Source: a bacterium (GTDB taxonomy: Bacteria; Myxococcota_A; Bradymonadia; UBA7976; UBA1532). Taken from it: DNA of 64,000 nt. Below, one piece after another: positions 37,034-46,324 of this stretch (its first letter is position 1; each line of letters opens with the position of its first letter). The notes beneath the pieces were generated by a model. It was not told where the DNA came from, searched no databases, and saw only the letters and a program-made list of their open reading frames with translations. A program made the translations under genes and the position numbers. The stretch spans positions 1 to 64,000 of the forward strand of contig JAUHXC010000020.1 in NCBI GenBank assembly GCA_030427205.1, given 5' to 3'.

Positions 37034-40000
37034 TCAGCCGGGCACCTCGTCGAGCCCGTCGAAGCCGTCGAGAGACTCGAAGCGGTCGAAGCCCTCGAAG
37101 TCGTCGGGCGTGCCGGCCATCGCCCGCGCGGCGCCCGGGCTGGGCAGCGGGCCGCCGCCGCCGGGCTGCAGGAGCGGCCGCGGCGGCGCGCTGTGCGGCG
37201 GCGGGCTCTGCGGCGGCGGGCTCTGGCCGCCGCCGTCGTCCGGCGCGAAGCCGTAGAGCGCCCGCAGCTTCACCGCCGTCGAGTCGATGAGCGAGTACAT
37301 CACCGGCACGATGACCAGGGTCAGGAAGGTCGCGAACGTCAGCCCCGAGACGATGGTGGTGCCCATCGGGCCCCAGAACTGGGTGTTCTCCGAGCCGATG
37401 CGGAAGTCGGGCTTGAGCTCGGTGAGCAGGCCGACGAAGTCGATGTTGATGCCGAAGGTGAGCGGGATGAGCCCGAGCACCGTGGTCATCGCGGTGAGCA
37501 TCACCGGGCGCAGGCGGGTGGCGCCGGCCTCGATGACCGCCTCCTGCTTGTCCATACCGCGATCGCGAAGCTGCTGGATGTAGTCGATGAGCACGATGTT
37601 GTTGTTGACCACGATGCCGGCGAGGCTGATCACGCCGATGAAGGTGAACAGGCTGAACGGGGTGCGGGTGATGATCAGCCCGAGCAGCACGCCGATCATC
37701 GAGAGGCCCACCGCGATCATGATGATGAAGGGCAGCACCACCGAGTTGAACTGCGCGATGAGGATCATCAGGATCAGCGACGCGCCGATGGCCAGCGCCG
37801 TCGACAGGAAGCCGAAGGCCTCCTGCTGGTCCTGGTTCTCGCCGGTGTAGCTGAGGGCATAACCCGGCGGCAGCTCGGCGATGTAGTCGCCGAGATAGGC
37901 CTGCACCTGCGCCAGCAGCGCCTGGGCGTTGACCCCCGTGGCCGCGTTGCCCTGCACCGTGACGACCCGCTGCAGGTCCTGCCGGGTCACCGACCCCAGG
38001 CCGCCGCCCAACTCGAAGTCGGCCACCGCCACCAGCGGCACCTGGATGCCGTCCTTGAGGATGGTCAGCTCCTTGACCTTGTCCAGGCTGTCGCGGTCGC
38101 GCTCGGCGAGGCGCACGGTGATGTCGTACTCGTCCTTGCCGGTGCGATAGGTGCTGGCCTTGGTGCCGTTGATCGCCGAGCGGATGGTGCCGGCGATCAT
38201 CTGGGTGGTCAGCCCGAAGCGCCCCGCCCGCTCGCGGTCGATCTCGATGCGCATCTCGGGGCGACCGGTATTGAGGTTGTCGCGCAGGTCGACGAGACCC
38301 ACGATCTTGCCCTCTTCGACCCCGCGGGTCAGCGTCGCCTTGAGGTCTTCGGAGATGCGCACGATCTCGTCGAAGCGCGGGCCGGAGATCTCGATGTTGA
38401 CCGGCGGCCCGGTGGGCGGCCCGGCCTGGTCGCGCTTGAACTCGATGTCGGCCCCGGGGATGCCCTGCAGGCTGTCGCGCAGGGTCTCGAGGGTGTCCCG
38501 GCTGGGTTCGCCGCGATCCTTGAAGTCGACCAGGTTGAGGCTGACGATCGCCCGCTCGGGGCTGGCGGCGCCGCCGCCGAACATGGCGTCACCGCCGACG
38601 CCCACGTTGACCAGCACGTTCTCGACGTTGCTCCGGCTGGCGGCCTTCTCGGCGAGCAGCGCGTCGAGCTTGCCGCTCGCCTGGGTCGCCAGCCCGTTGC
38701 TGGCGTCGATGTTGGTGCCCAGCGGGCCTTCGACGACCACCTGCACCTGGTTGGGGTCGGTCTCGGGGAAGAACGCCACCCCCGTCGGCGCGACGAAGAA
38801 CATCGCGACGATCGAGAACAGGCCGCCGAGGGTGCAGTTGAGCAGCCGCGCGCGGTTGTCGGTCAGGATGAGGTGCTTCGGCTTGACGATGAGCCGCATC
38901 AGCACCCCGAGCAGGCCGCAGGCGACGACGACCGCCGGCAGCAGCATCAGCTCGATGATGGTGACGGTGTCGATGGGCCGGGCGAGCGAGATGAGGAAGA
39001 CCACCCCGAACATCAGCGCGCCGAAGACGACGCCGTAGAGCACCGAGCGCCCGGCCCCGAGCATGAGCGACTCGACGGTGTGCACCACGATGCCGACGAT
39101 GCCGATGACCGCGAGCACACCCGCCGGCGCGAGCAGCACGAAGGCCGACTTCTGGCCCAGCCCGGCGGCGACGATGCCGCCGAGGATCGCCAGCGAGATG
39201 CCCGCGGTGAAGGCCACCAGGGCGGTCGTATTGCGCCAGTAGGCGGCCTTGACGGTGTAGTCCCGCTCGAGCATCCACATCAGGAAGCTGCGATAGGCGC
39301 GGATGACCGCCGGCAGGCCGGTCTGCATGAAGAAGTTGCCGACCCGGCGGAAGACCAGGAGGTGCATGACGGTCAGCGCAATGGCGCAGCCGGTCAGCAC
39401 CGCGGCGGTCAGCGGGTTGGCGATGGCCAGGATGACCCCGACCAGCACCAGCGCCAGGATGCCGGTGGCCGTGCGCAGCCGCCGCTTGGGCTTGGGCTTG
39501 CCGCCTTCGGTGGGCGCCTCGTCGGCGAAGTAGCCGGTCAGGACCGGGTTGATGACGATGGCCACGAACAGCGAACTGGTCAGGGTGATGATCAGCGTCA
39601 GCGGCATGAAGCCCATGAACTCGCCGATTATGCCCGGCCAGAACAGCATCGGCACGAACGCCGCCACGGTGGTCGCCGTCGAGGCCACCACCGCCATGCC
39701 CACCTCGTTGGTGCCCTCTCGGGCGGCGTCGAAGCGGTCGTAGCCCATCTCGATGAAGCGGTAGATGTTCTCGACGATGACCACCGCGTTGTCGACCATC
39801 ATGCCCAGGGCGATGATGAGCGAGAACAGGATGATGAAGTTCATCGTCTGGTCCATCGCCATGAACACGATGAACGTCACCATCATCGACAGCGGGATCG
39901 CGACGCCGACCAGCACCGACGTGCGCACCCCGAGGAAGAACAGCAGCACCGCGACGACGAAGATCAGGCCGCTGATGATGTTGTTCTCGAGGTCTTTGAC

Positions 40001-41029
40001 CAGGTTGTCGACCATGACGCTCTGGTCGCCGGTGATGAGCACCTGGGTGCCCGGCGGCAGCGCGTAGCGGGCCAGCAGCGTCTCGACCGCCTCGGCGGTC
40101 TCGAGGATGTTCTCACCGGAGCGTTTCTTGACGCTCAGGGTGATGACCTGGGCGTAGTCGGTCTGGCCGACGTGCGTATACTCGCCGGCGTCGTTCTTCT
40201 CGCGCAGCACCCGCAGCCGGGAGTAGCTGGTGCGCTGCTTGAAGCCGAAGCGCACCTCGGCCACGTCGCGTACGTAGACCGGGATGCTGTCCTTGGCCTT
40301 GATGACCAGGTTCTCGATCTGCAGCGGGTCGTCGAACTCGCCGTCCACCCGCACCAGATAGTTCGAGCGGTCGACGTCGATCGAGCCGCCGGGCAGGTTG
40401 GTATTCTCGAAGCTGATCGTATTGACGACGTCGTTGAACGAGAGGTTGTAGCTCTTGAGTCGGGCCAGATCGACGTCGACCTGCACCTCGCGCTCCCGAC
40501 CGCCGACGAGGCTGACCTCGAGCACGCTGGGGATGGCTTCGAGCTCGTCCTGCAGCCCCTCGGCGACCTGTTTGAGCCGCGAGAGCGGATAGCTCGCCGC
40601 CAGGTTGATGTTCATGATCGGGAACTCGGAGAAGTCGATCTCCGAGACGATCGGATCCTCGGCCTCGGCGGGCAGCTCGGCCTTGGCCAGGTCGACCTTG
40701 TCGCGCACCTTCTGCAGCGCGTCGTCGATGGCCACGTCGGGGGTGAACTCGATGATGACCGTCGAGACCCCCTCGGTGGAGGTCGAGCGGATCTCGTCGA
40801 TGCCGTTGATGCCCTGCGTCTCCTGCTCGATCGGCTGGGTGATCAGGCTCTCGACGTCGTTGGGGCTCGCCCCCGGATACAGCGTCGTGATGACGATGTT
40901 GGGGATCTCGATGGACGGGTTCGACTCCTTGGGCAGGCTGACGTAGGCGTAGATCCCGCCGAAGGAGACCATCGCGGTCAGCACCAGGGCGCTGACCCGC
41001 AGGTTGATGGCTGTGTCGATGATCTTCAT
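37034..41029 (-). CDS. RND efflux pump, inner-membrane subunit, with extra membrane insertion
   Basis: A pump of 1331 residues; AcrB-like pumps are usually 1020-1060. Standard parts: TM1 at the N-terminus, porter loops (PLSRLKQVAEGLQDELEAI), TM2-TM6 with GMMVDNAVVIVENIYR carrying one Asp of the proton relay (the second position is Asn, as in some families), FFPETDPNQ before the second porter half, and TM8-TM12 near 1080-1260. Between TM6 and the second half, about residues 510-745, extra hydrophobic segments are inserted (roughly seven), in place of about 80 residues in AcrB. A C-terminal tail of 70 residues is Pro/Gly-rich. Its start overlaps the stop of the adaptor gene. Confidence 0.92.
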   Translation of the reverse strand: MKIIDTAINLRVSALVLTAMVSFGGIYAYVSLPKESNPSIEIPNIVITTLYPGASPNDVESLITQPIEQETQGINGIDEIRSTSTEGVSTVIIEFTPDVAIDDALQKVRDKVDLAKAELPAEAEDPIVSEIDFSEFPIMNINLAASYPLSRLKQVAEGLQDELEAIPSVLEVSLVGGREREVQVDVDLARLKSYNLSFNDVVNTISFENTNLPGGSIDVDRSNYLVRVDGEFDDPLQIENLVIKAKDSIPVYVRDVAEVRFGFKQRTSYSRLRVLREKNDAGEYTHVGQTDYAQVITLSVKKRSGENILETAEAVETLLARYALPPGTQVLITGDQSVMVDNLVKDLENNIISGLIFVVAVLLFFLGVRTSVLVGVAIPLSMMVTFIVFMAMDQTMNFIILFSLIIALGMMVDNAVVIVENIYRFIEMGYDRFDAAREGTNEVGMAVVASTATTVAAFVPMLFWPGIIGEFMGFMPLTLIITLTSSLFVAIVINPVLTGYFADEAPTEGGKPKPKRRLRTATGILALVLVGVILAIANPLTAAVLTGCAIALTVMHLLVFRRVGNFFMQTGLPAVIRAYRSFLMWMLERDYTVKAAYWRNTTALVAFTAGISLAILGGIVAAGLGQKSAFVLLAPAGVLAVIGIVGIVVHTVESLMLGAGRSVLYGVVFGALMFGVVFLISLARPIDTVTIIELMLLPAVVVACGLLGVLMRLIVKPKHLILTDNRARLLNCTLGGLFSIVAMFFVAPTGVAFFPETDPNQVQVVVEGPLGTNIDASNGLATQASGKLDALLAEKAASRSNVENVLVNVGVGGDAMFGGGAASPERAIVSLNLVDFKDRGEPSRDTLETLRDSLQGIPGADIEFKRDQAGPPTGPPVNIEISGPRFDEIVRISEDLKATLTRGVEEGKIVGLVDLRDNLNTGRPEMRIEIDRERAGRFGLTTQMIAGTIRSAINGTKASTYRTGKDEYDITVRLAERDRDSLDKVKELTILKDGIQVPLVAVADFELGGGLGSVTRQDLQRVVTVQGNAATGVNAQALLAQVQAYLGDYIAELPPGYALSYTGENQDQQEAFGFLSTALAIGASLILMILIAQFNSVVLPFIIMIAVGLSMIGVLLGLIITRTPFSLFTFIGVISLAGIVVNNNIVLIDYIQQLRDRGMDKQEAVIEAGATRLRPVMLTAMTTVLGLIPLTFGINIDFVGLLTELKPDFRIGSENTQFWGPMGTTIVSGLTFATFLTLVIVPVMYSLIDSTAVKLRALYGFAPDDGGGQSPPPQSPPPHSAPPRPLLQPGGGGPLPSPGAARAMAGTPDDFEGFDRFESLDGFDGLDEVPG

Positions 41030-42249
41030 CGAACCGCGTCGCCCTCGACCGGCCCGCCGACGCCTTCGACCGGCCCGCCGACGATGGAGACCGGGTCGTC
41101 GTCGGTCAGGGCCGACTGGCCGACGACCACCACCCGGTCGCCCGCCTTGAGCCCCTCGGCGATCTCGATGCGATTGCCCGAGCGGGCGCCGAGGGTGACC
41201 TTTCGCCGATGGGCGATCGGGCCGGTCTCACCGTCGATGACGACGAAGACGCCGTCGCCGTTCTCGTCGCGCACGACGGCGGCGAGCGGCACCACGATCG
41301 CGTCGGGGTGCCGGGCGCGCACGACTTGCAGCCGGGCGACCATCTGCGGCTTGAGCGTGCCGTCGGTATTGTCGAGCACCGCCTCGACCTCGAAGGTGCG
41401 GCTCTTGGAGTCGATGGCGCTGGCCACAAAGCTGACCTCGGCGGTGCGCGCGGGCACCCCGTAGGCCGAGAACTGCACGTCGACCGGCGCGCCGAGCTCG
41501 ATGTCGGTGGCGTAGCGCTCGGGGATGCCGGCCACCGCCTTGACCCGGGCGGTATCGACGATGCGGATGACCGGCGAGCCGGGGTTGGCCTGCCCGCCGG
41601 GCTCGACGAAGCGCTGCTCGACCCGGCCGGCGAACGGCGCGATCACCTTGGTGTACTCGAACTGGGCCCAGGCCTGGCTGCGGGCCGCCTTGGCCTGCTT
41701 GAGCTGGGCCCGCGCCTGGTCGAGTTGGGCCTTGATGCCGTCGAACTCGATCGGGCTGACGATCTTCTGTTCGAAGAGCGGCCGCTGGCGCTCGTAGGTC
41801 GCCTGGGCCAGCCGCACGGCGGTCTCGGCCGCCGAGACGCTGGCGGCGGCCTGGGCCACCGCGGCCCGGGTCAGCGTCTGGTCGAGGGTCGCGACCACGT
41901 CGCCCTTCTCGACCCGCTCGCCCCGCTCGACCGCCTCGCGCACGGTGCCCGCCGCCCGGGCGGCGAGGGTCACGTCGTCGATGGCGGCGATGGCGGCGGT
42001 GGCCTCGATCTTCTCGTCGAAGTCCCGCGGCTGCACCTCGACGACCTCGACCCGGCGGGCGACCCGCTCGGCGGGCTTCGCCGCTGCGCCGCCCGCCTTG
42101 CCGGCTTTGCCGGGCGCCGCAGCCTTGCCCGGCGCGCCCTTCTCGACGGCTTTGCCGTCGGCCGGCGCCTCGCCCGGCGGCTGGCAGCCCGCCGACAGCG
42201 TCAGCGCGATGGCGCAGACCGCGCCGCGGATCCAATGGTGATGGTTCAC
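41026..42249 (-). CDS. RND periplasmic adaptor lipoprotein (MFP/HlyD family)
   Basis: A 407-residue protein with lipobox SAGC (about 22) followed by a flexible Ala/Gly/Lys/Pro segment (30-62). Domains in order: membrane-proximal/lipoyl half with GTVREAVERGERVEKGDVVA (about 103), a coiled-coil hairpin (about 130-200), the second lipoyl half with VIAPFAGRVEQRFVEPGG (about 202), beta-barrel and membrane-proximal C-terminus. It bridges the RND pump and the outer-membrane channel. Overlaps both neighbours by 4 nt. Confidence 0.93.
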   Translation of the reverse strand: MNHHHWIRGAVCAIALTLSAGCQPPGEAPADGKAVEKGAPGKAAAPGKAGKAGGAAAKPAERVARRVEVVEVQPRDFDEKIEATAAIAAIDDVTLAARAAGTVREAVERGERVEKGDVVATLDQTLTRAAVAQAAASVSAAETAVRLAQATYERQRPLFEQKIVSPIEFDGIKAQLDQARAQLKQAKAARSQAWAQFEYTKVIAPFAGRVEQRFVEPGGQANPGSPVIRIVDTARVKAVAGIPERYATDIELGAPVDVQFSAYGVPARTAEVSFVASAIDSKSRTFEVEAVLDNTDGTLKPQMVARLQVVRARHPDAIVVPLAAVVRDENGDGVFVVIDGETGPIAHRRKVTLGARSGNRIEIAEGLKAGDRVVVVGQSALTDDDPVSIVGGPVEGVGGPVEGDAVR

Positions 42250-43844
42250 GGTGCCTCCTTCGGATCGACCCGGACCGCCCGCAGTTCAGCGGGCGGGGTC
42301 CCGATGGCCACTTCGTAGTCGATCCAGGCCAGCAGGAGGTCGTGCACCGCCTGCAGCCGGTTGAGCCGACTCTCGTCGAGCTGCTGCGACGCGTCGCGCA
42401 GCTCGGTCGTCGTCGATACGCCCTGGGCGATGCGCGCCTCGGCGTGGCGATAGTTCAACTCGGCCCGCTCGACGACCCGGTTCTGGGCGTCGAGCCGGCG
42501 CTTGGCGGAGTCGACCGCCCGCAGGGCGCGGACGAGCTCCAGCTTGACCCCGGCGCGGGCCTGCTCGATCTGCACCTCGAGCCGGCGCAGCTCGGCGCTC
42601 TGCTGCTGCACCTGCGCGTCGGTGGCGAAGCCGCCGAAGAGGTTCCAGGTCAGCGAGATGCCGGCGTTGATCGAGGGGCCCCAGTCGTCGGGGTCGAAGA
42701 TCGATCCGCCCGCCTGCCCCGGGCCCTGGGCCCCGAAGTTGGCGAACGCGCTGACGATGGGCAGGTAGTCGGCCCGGGTCAGCTCGATGCGGGTCGTGAG
42801 CACCTTTCGGGTCACCGCGAGGCTGGCCAGATCGGGCCGCTGGGCCTCGGCGGTGGCGATCGCCTCGTCGAGCGCGGCCACCGAGACCTGCTCGGCGGGC
42901 AGCACCAGCGGGCTCATCAGCCGGGTCTGCTGCTCGACGGGCAGGCCGACGGTGAGCTCGAGCGCGTCGACCGCGTCGGCCGCCTGGGCCTCGGCCACCG
43001 CCAGCCGGCTCTCGAGGTTGGCCACCTCGACCTCGGTCGAGAGCTGCTGGAACTCGGGCAGCAGCCCCTGCTCGACCCGGCGGACGATCTCGCCCAAGGT
43101 CTCGCGCAGCCGCTCGACGCTCTTGCGGGTCACCGCCACCTGCTGCAGCGCGAGCTGCGCCCGGTAGTAGGCGCGGGCCGTATCGCCGACGACCTCGAGG
43201 CTGTCGCGGCGGATGTTCTCCAGCTCCTGCTCTTCGAGCACCTCGGCCGCCTGGATCGCGGTGAACGCGCGCCCGCTGTAGATGGTCTGGGTGATGGCCA
43301 GCGTGACGTTGATCTGGTCTTCGATGAGGAAGGGGTTTGTGCCGTCGGCGCCGAACGCGCCGGCGTCGTCGGGCGCGCACTCGGGCGGCGGATCGTCGCT
43401 GGCGCAGGCGGCCTCGATGATGCCCTCGAAGGCGTCGCGGGTGATCGGCTGACCGCCGTTCTGCCGCTGCTGCTCGTTGAACTCGAGCCAGGCGACGGTC
43501 ACCGACTGCTCGCCGAAGGCCCCCAGCAGGTCGCCGAAGCCGCCGAACGGGTCGTTGTCGCCGCCGAGCAGGTTCGGCGTCTCGAAGGTATGGGTGTAGC
43601 GTCCGCTCAGGTCGACCCGGGGATACACCGTACCCCAGGCCTCCTCCACCTGACCGCGGGCCAGCTCGAGGTTCTCGCGGGCGATGCGCACCGCGAAGCT
43701 CTGCTCGAGCGCGAGCTGGATCGCTTCACCGATCGTCAATGGCGTGCCGTTCGTCCCATCCGTGGGACCGCCGTCCTGCGCGCTCACCGGGCTCAAAAAA
43801 CCCGCGAAAGCCAGGAGGGCGACGACCACCCCCGATCTCGTCAT
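42246..43844 (-). CDS. TolC-like outer-membrane efflux channel
   Basis: A 532-residue protein, first of the three-gene efflux operon. Of three close starts, the ATG at 43844 has GAGGA 6 nt upstream and starts the signal peptide (MTRSGVVVALL to PVSAQ). The outer-membrane efflux protein domain is duplicated as usual: LTIGEAIQLALEQSFAVRIA (about 40) and the second half with VAVTRKSVERLRETL and AEARIAQGVSTTTELRDA (about 478). Trimeric barrel and alpha-tunnel are expected from the family. No substrate can be deduced. Confidence 0.92.
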   Translation of the reverse strand: MTRSGVVVALLAFAGFLSPVSAQDGGPTDGTNGTPLTIGEAIQLALEQSFAVRIARENLELARGQVEEAWGTVYPRVDLSGRYTHTFETPNLLGGDNDPFGGFGDLLGAFGEQSVTVAWLEFNEQQRQNGGQPITRDAFEGIIEAACASDDPPPECAPDDAGAFGADGTNPFLIEDQINVTLAITQTIYSGRAFTAIQAAEVLEEQELENIRRDSLEVVGDTARAYYRAQLALQQVAVTRKSVERLRETLGEIVRRVEQGLLPEFQQLSTEVEVANLESRLAVAEAQAADAVDALELTVGLPVEQQTRLMSPLVLPAEQVSVAALDEAIATAEAQRPDLASLAVTRKVLTTRIELTRADYLPIVSAFANFGAQGPGQAGGSIFDPDDWGPSINAGISLTWNLFGGFATDAQVQQQSAELRRLEVQIEQARAGVKLELVRALRAVDSAKRRLDAQNRVVERAELNYRHAEARIAQGVSTTTELRDASQQLDESRLNRLQAVHDLLLAWIDYEVAIGTPPAELRAVRVDPKEAP

Positions 43845-43974
43845 GATCATTCCTCGTGGGTGCTCGCCCAATCCTTCGGGCCAGCGCATCATACGTATGG
43901 GCCCTGCGGGGCGCGAACTTCGTGCGTCGATCATTTGACGCGTCGGCATGCACGATGCTCCGCAGGGGTCAGAA

Positions 43975-43995
43975 GATGCGCGATGGATGCGCGAT
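43975..43995. repeat. Direct repeat of GATGCGCGAT in the divergent efflux/polyphosphate promoter region
   Basis: Two exact copies of GATGCGCGAT (43975-43984 and 43986-43995) separated by one base, that is an 11-bp period, close to one helical turn. They lie 50 nt upstream of the plus-strand phosphotransferase gene and 130 nt upstream of the divergent tolC-like gene, in the 200-nt gap 43845-44044. A regulator binding as a tandem dimer is possible; no hexamer pair is convincing. Confidence 0.5.
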
Positions 43996-44044
43996 ATCCG
44001 ATCGGGCGCGTATGGTGTCACCGCCACGCCACACGGGAGCCGCC

Positions 44045-45745
44045 ATGTTCGAGACCGCCGAGCAGCCACAACGCGTCGCCGACGCGCTCTACGACGCCCA
44101 GGAACCCCTGCTGCGCCACGCGCTGCTCGACGCCCAACAGCGGCTGCGCACCGCCGGCCGGGCGGCGCTCGTGCTCTTCGCCGGGGTCGAGAAGGCGGGC
44201 ACCGGCGATACGGTGAACCTGCTCAACGCCTGGATGGACCCGCGCTGGCTCGACACCCTGGCCTATGGTCCGCCGACGGACGACGAGCGGGCCCGGCCCC
44301 GGCTGTGGCGCTACTGGCGCGACCTGCCACCGCACGGCCGGATCGGGCTGCGCCTCGGGGCGTGGTACACCGGCCCGTTGAACCGGCGCATCGCCGGGCA
44401 GATCGACGAGACGGCGTTCGCCCGGGCGCTGGAGCAGATCGCCGACCTCGAGGCGCTGCTCGCCGACGACGGGCTGATCATCATCAAGTTCTGGATGCAC
44501 CTCGGCCGCGACGCGCAGAAGGCGCGGCTCGAGGCGCTGGCCGGCGATCCGCTGCACGCGTGGCGGGTCACCGAGCGCGACTGGGCGCAGTGGCGGGCCC
44601 ACGCCGATCTGCTCGCGGCGGGGGAGCAGATGCTCCTGCGCACGAGCACCGGCGACGCGCCGTGGCACATCGTCGAGGGCAGCGACCCGCACTACCGCGG
44701 GCTGCGGGTGGGCAACATCCTGCTCGAAGCGCTCGACGCGGAGTTGGGCCCCGCAGAGCAGCCCGAGGCGCCCGATCAGGCATCGGCGGCGGGGCCGGCC
44801 GATGTCGGTGAAGGCGGCGCAGACGGCGAACTCGGCGAAGGCGCGGTAGGCGATGGTGGCGATGGCGAAGGCGCAGCGGGCGAAGGCGCGGCGGTCGACG
44901 ACGCCCCGGAGCCGACGACAACCGAAGCCGATCGCAGCGGACCCGCCGAGGGCTGGGAGGCGCCGTGCACGATCCAACCGCGCAGCATCCTGCGCACGGT
45001 CGACATGGGCGACAAACCGGCCCGCAGCCACTACACCCACGAGCTCAACCGGCTGCAGGGGCGGCTGAACCTCTTGCAGCGGCGCGCGCACGCCGCGGGC
45101 ATCTCGCTGGTGGCCGCCTTCGAAGGCTGGGACGCCGGCGGCAAAGGCGGCGCGATCCGCCGGGCGACGGCGGCGCTCGACGCCCGCCGCTATCGGGTCA
45201 TCCCCATCGCCGCGCCCAACGACGAAGAGCGGGCGCGGCATTATCTGTGGCGCTTCTGGCGTCACCTGGGCCCGGCGGGCAGCGTGACGTTCTTCGACCG
45301 CAGCTGGTACGGGCGGGTGCTCGTCGAGCGGGTCGAGGGCTTCGCCTCCGACGACGAGTGGCGCCGGGCCTACGCCGAGATCAACCACTTCGAGCGCCAG
45401 CTGTGCGAGCACGGCACCGTGCTGTGCAAGTTCTGGCTGCACATCACCCGCGACGAGCAGGCCGAGCGCTTCGAAGACCGCCAGAATACGCCCTACAAGC
45501 GCTGGAAGATCACCGACGAGGACTGGCGCAACCGCGCCCGCTGGGACGACTACGAGGTGGCGGTGCACGACATGATCGAGCGCACGAGCACCGCCCGGGC
45601 GCCGTGGACCATCGTGCCGGGCAACCACAAGCGCCGGGCGCGGCTGGTGGTGCTCGAGACGCTCTGCGATCGGCTCGCGGCCGCGCTGCCGCCCGCCGAG
45701 TCGACCCCGCGGCCCGATCCCACCCCGCGGCCTGATCCGACCTGA
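44045..45745 (+). CDS. ppk2: Polyphosphate:AMP phosphotransferase, two PPK2 domains
   Basis: A 566-residue protein. GGGAG lies about 6 nt before the ATG at 44045. It contains two PPK2 domains. The first (about 15-235) has a damaged Walker A, GVEKAGTGDTVNLL (about 44). The second (about 310-545) has a complete Walker A GWDAGGKGGAIRRA (about 360) and the lid/Walker B elements FFDRSWYGRVLVERVEGF and KRWKITDEDWRNR. This two-domain arrangement is class II PPK2, which phosphorylates AMP to ADP with polyphosphate; normally only the C-terminal domain is active. A linker of about 65 acidic, Gly/Ala-rich residues separates the domains, longer than usual. Confidence 0.93.
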   Translation: MFETAEQPQRVADALYDAQEPLLRHALLDAQQRLRTAGRAALVLFAGVEKAGTGDTVNLLNAWMDPRWLDTLAYGPPTDDERARPRLWRYWRDLPPHGRIGLRLGAWYTGPLNRRIAGQIDETAFARALEQIADLEALLADDGLIIIKFWMHLGRDAQKARLEALAGDPLHAWRVTERDWAQWRAHADLLAAGEQMLLRTSTGDAPWHIVEGSDPHYRGLRVGNILLEALDAELGPAEQPEAPDQASAAGPADVGEGGADGELGEGAVGDGGDGEGAAGEGAAVDDAPEPTTTEADRSGPAEGWEAPCTIQPRSILRTVDMGDKPARSHYTHELNRLQGRLNLLQRRAHAAGISLVAAFEGWDAGGKGGAIRRATAALDARRYRVIPIAAPNDEERARHYLWRFWRHLGPAGSVTFFDRSWYGRVLVERVEGFASDDEWRRAYAEINHFERQLCEHGTVLCKFWLHITRDEQAERFEDRQNTPYKRWKITDEDWRNRARWDDYEVAVHDMIERTSTARAPWTIVPGNHKRRARLVVLETLCDRLAAALPPAESTPRPDPTPRPDPT

Positions 45746-45771
45746 CCGCGGCGTGCGCCAGCGGCGTGAAG

Positions 45772-45800
45772 TTGACACCTACATTGCACTACATTATGAC
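45772..45800 (+). promoter_or_regulatory. Sigma-70 type promoter of the PilZ gene
   Basis: TTGACA (45772-45777) is a perfect -35; after exactly 17 nt comes TATGAC (45795-45800), a 4-of-6 match to TATAAT. The region is conspicuously AT-rich within a 70 % GC background. A transcript would start near 45807, giving a leader of about 37 nt to the ATG at 45844. It separates the PilZ gene from the upstream phosphotransferase, which ends at 45745. Confidence 0.7.
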
Positions 45801-45843
45801 ACCTGTACGGATCCGCGCCCGGTCCGCCACGTTGGGGGTCATC

Positions 45844-46224
45844 ATGTCGAACGCCATCGAACGCCGCCGCCACCCGCGTCGCCCGTGCCGCCTGCCCGTG
45901 CGGGCCCTCGGCGGGGCCCATGGTCGCTTCACCGACGTCAGCGAAGGCGGCGCGCGGCTGCAGCGCCTCGACGACGGGCCGCTGCGGGTCGGCGCCCGCT
46001 TCGATCTCGAGCTGAGCCTGCCCGACGGCCCGCTGCGCACCGCCGGCGAGGTGGTCGCGGTGCACGGCGAGGGCCCGCTGCGCAGCGGCGCGGTGCGTTT
46101 TGCGGCGCTGGCCCCCGAGAACCTGCGGCGGCTGCGGGCGCTCTCCCGGGCGCGCGCCATGCGCCCCGGCGCGCGCCCGCTGGCCCGCATCCAGCTCGTG
46201 CGGCGGCGGGCGGTCTCGTCGTAG
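45844..46224 (+). CDS. PilZ-domain protein (c-di-GMP receptor)
   Basis: A 126-residue single-domain protein. The ATG at 45844 is preferred over an upstream ATG because it leaves a full leader after the promoter and starts just before the motif. The PilZ c-di-GMP motifs are intact: the Arg-rich RRRHPRRPCRLPVR (about 6, RxxxR) and TDVSEGGARL (about 31, DxSxxG). The remainder forms the beta-barrel plus an Arg-rich C-terminal helix. It would bind cyclic di-GMP and act on an unknown partner. Confidence 0.9.
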   Translation: MSNAIERRRHPRRPCRLPVRALGGAHGRFTDVSEGGARLQRLDDGPLRVGARFDLELSLPDGPLRTAGEVVAVHGEGPLRSGAVRFAALAPENLRRLRALSRARAMRPGARPLARIQLVRRRAVSS

Positions 46225-46324
46225 GCCGCGCCCCGGCGCCCGGCGGCGCGCGCGGCAGATCGGTTGAGCCCGCAGCGGGACTCTGGCACGATCGCCGACC
46301 TACGCTCGCAAAGAGGAGTGCCGC

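Noticed and set aside
37193..41464. A 1,423-codon plus-strand open frame opposite the efflux genes
   Set aside because: Asp/Gln/His/Arg-rich shadow of the RND pump and adaptor; no recognisable domain, and it crosses a gene boundary of the real operon.
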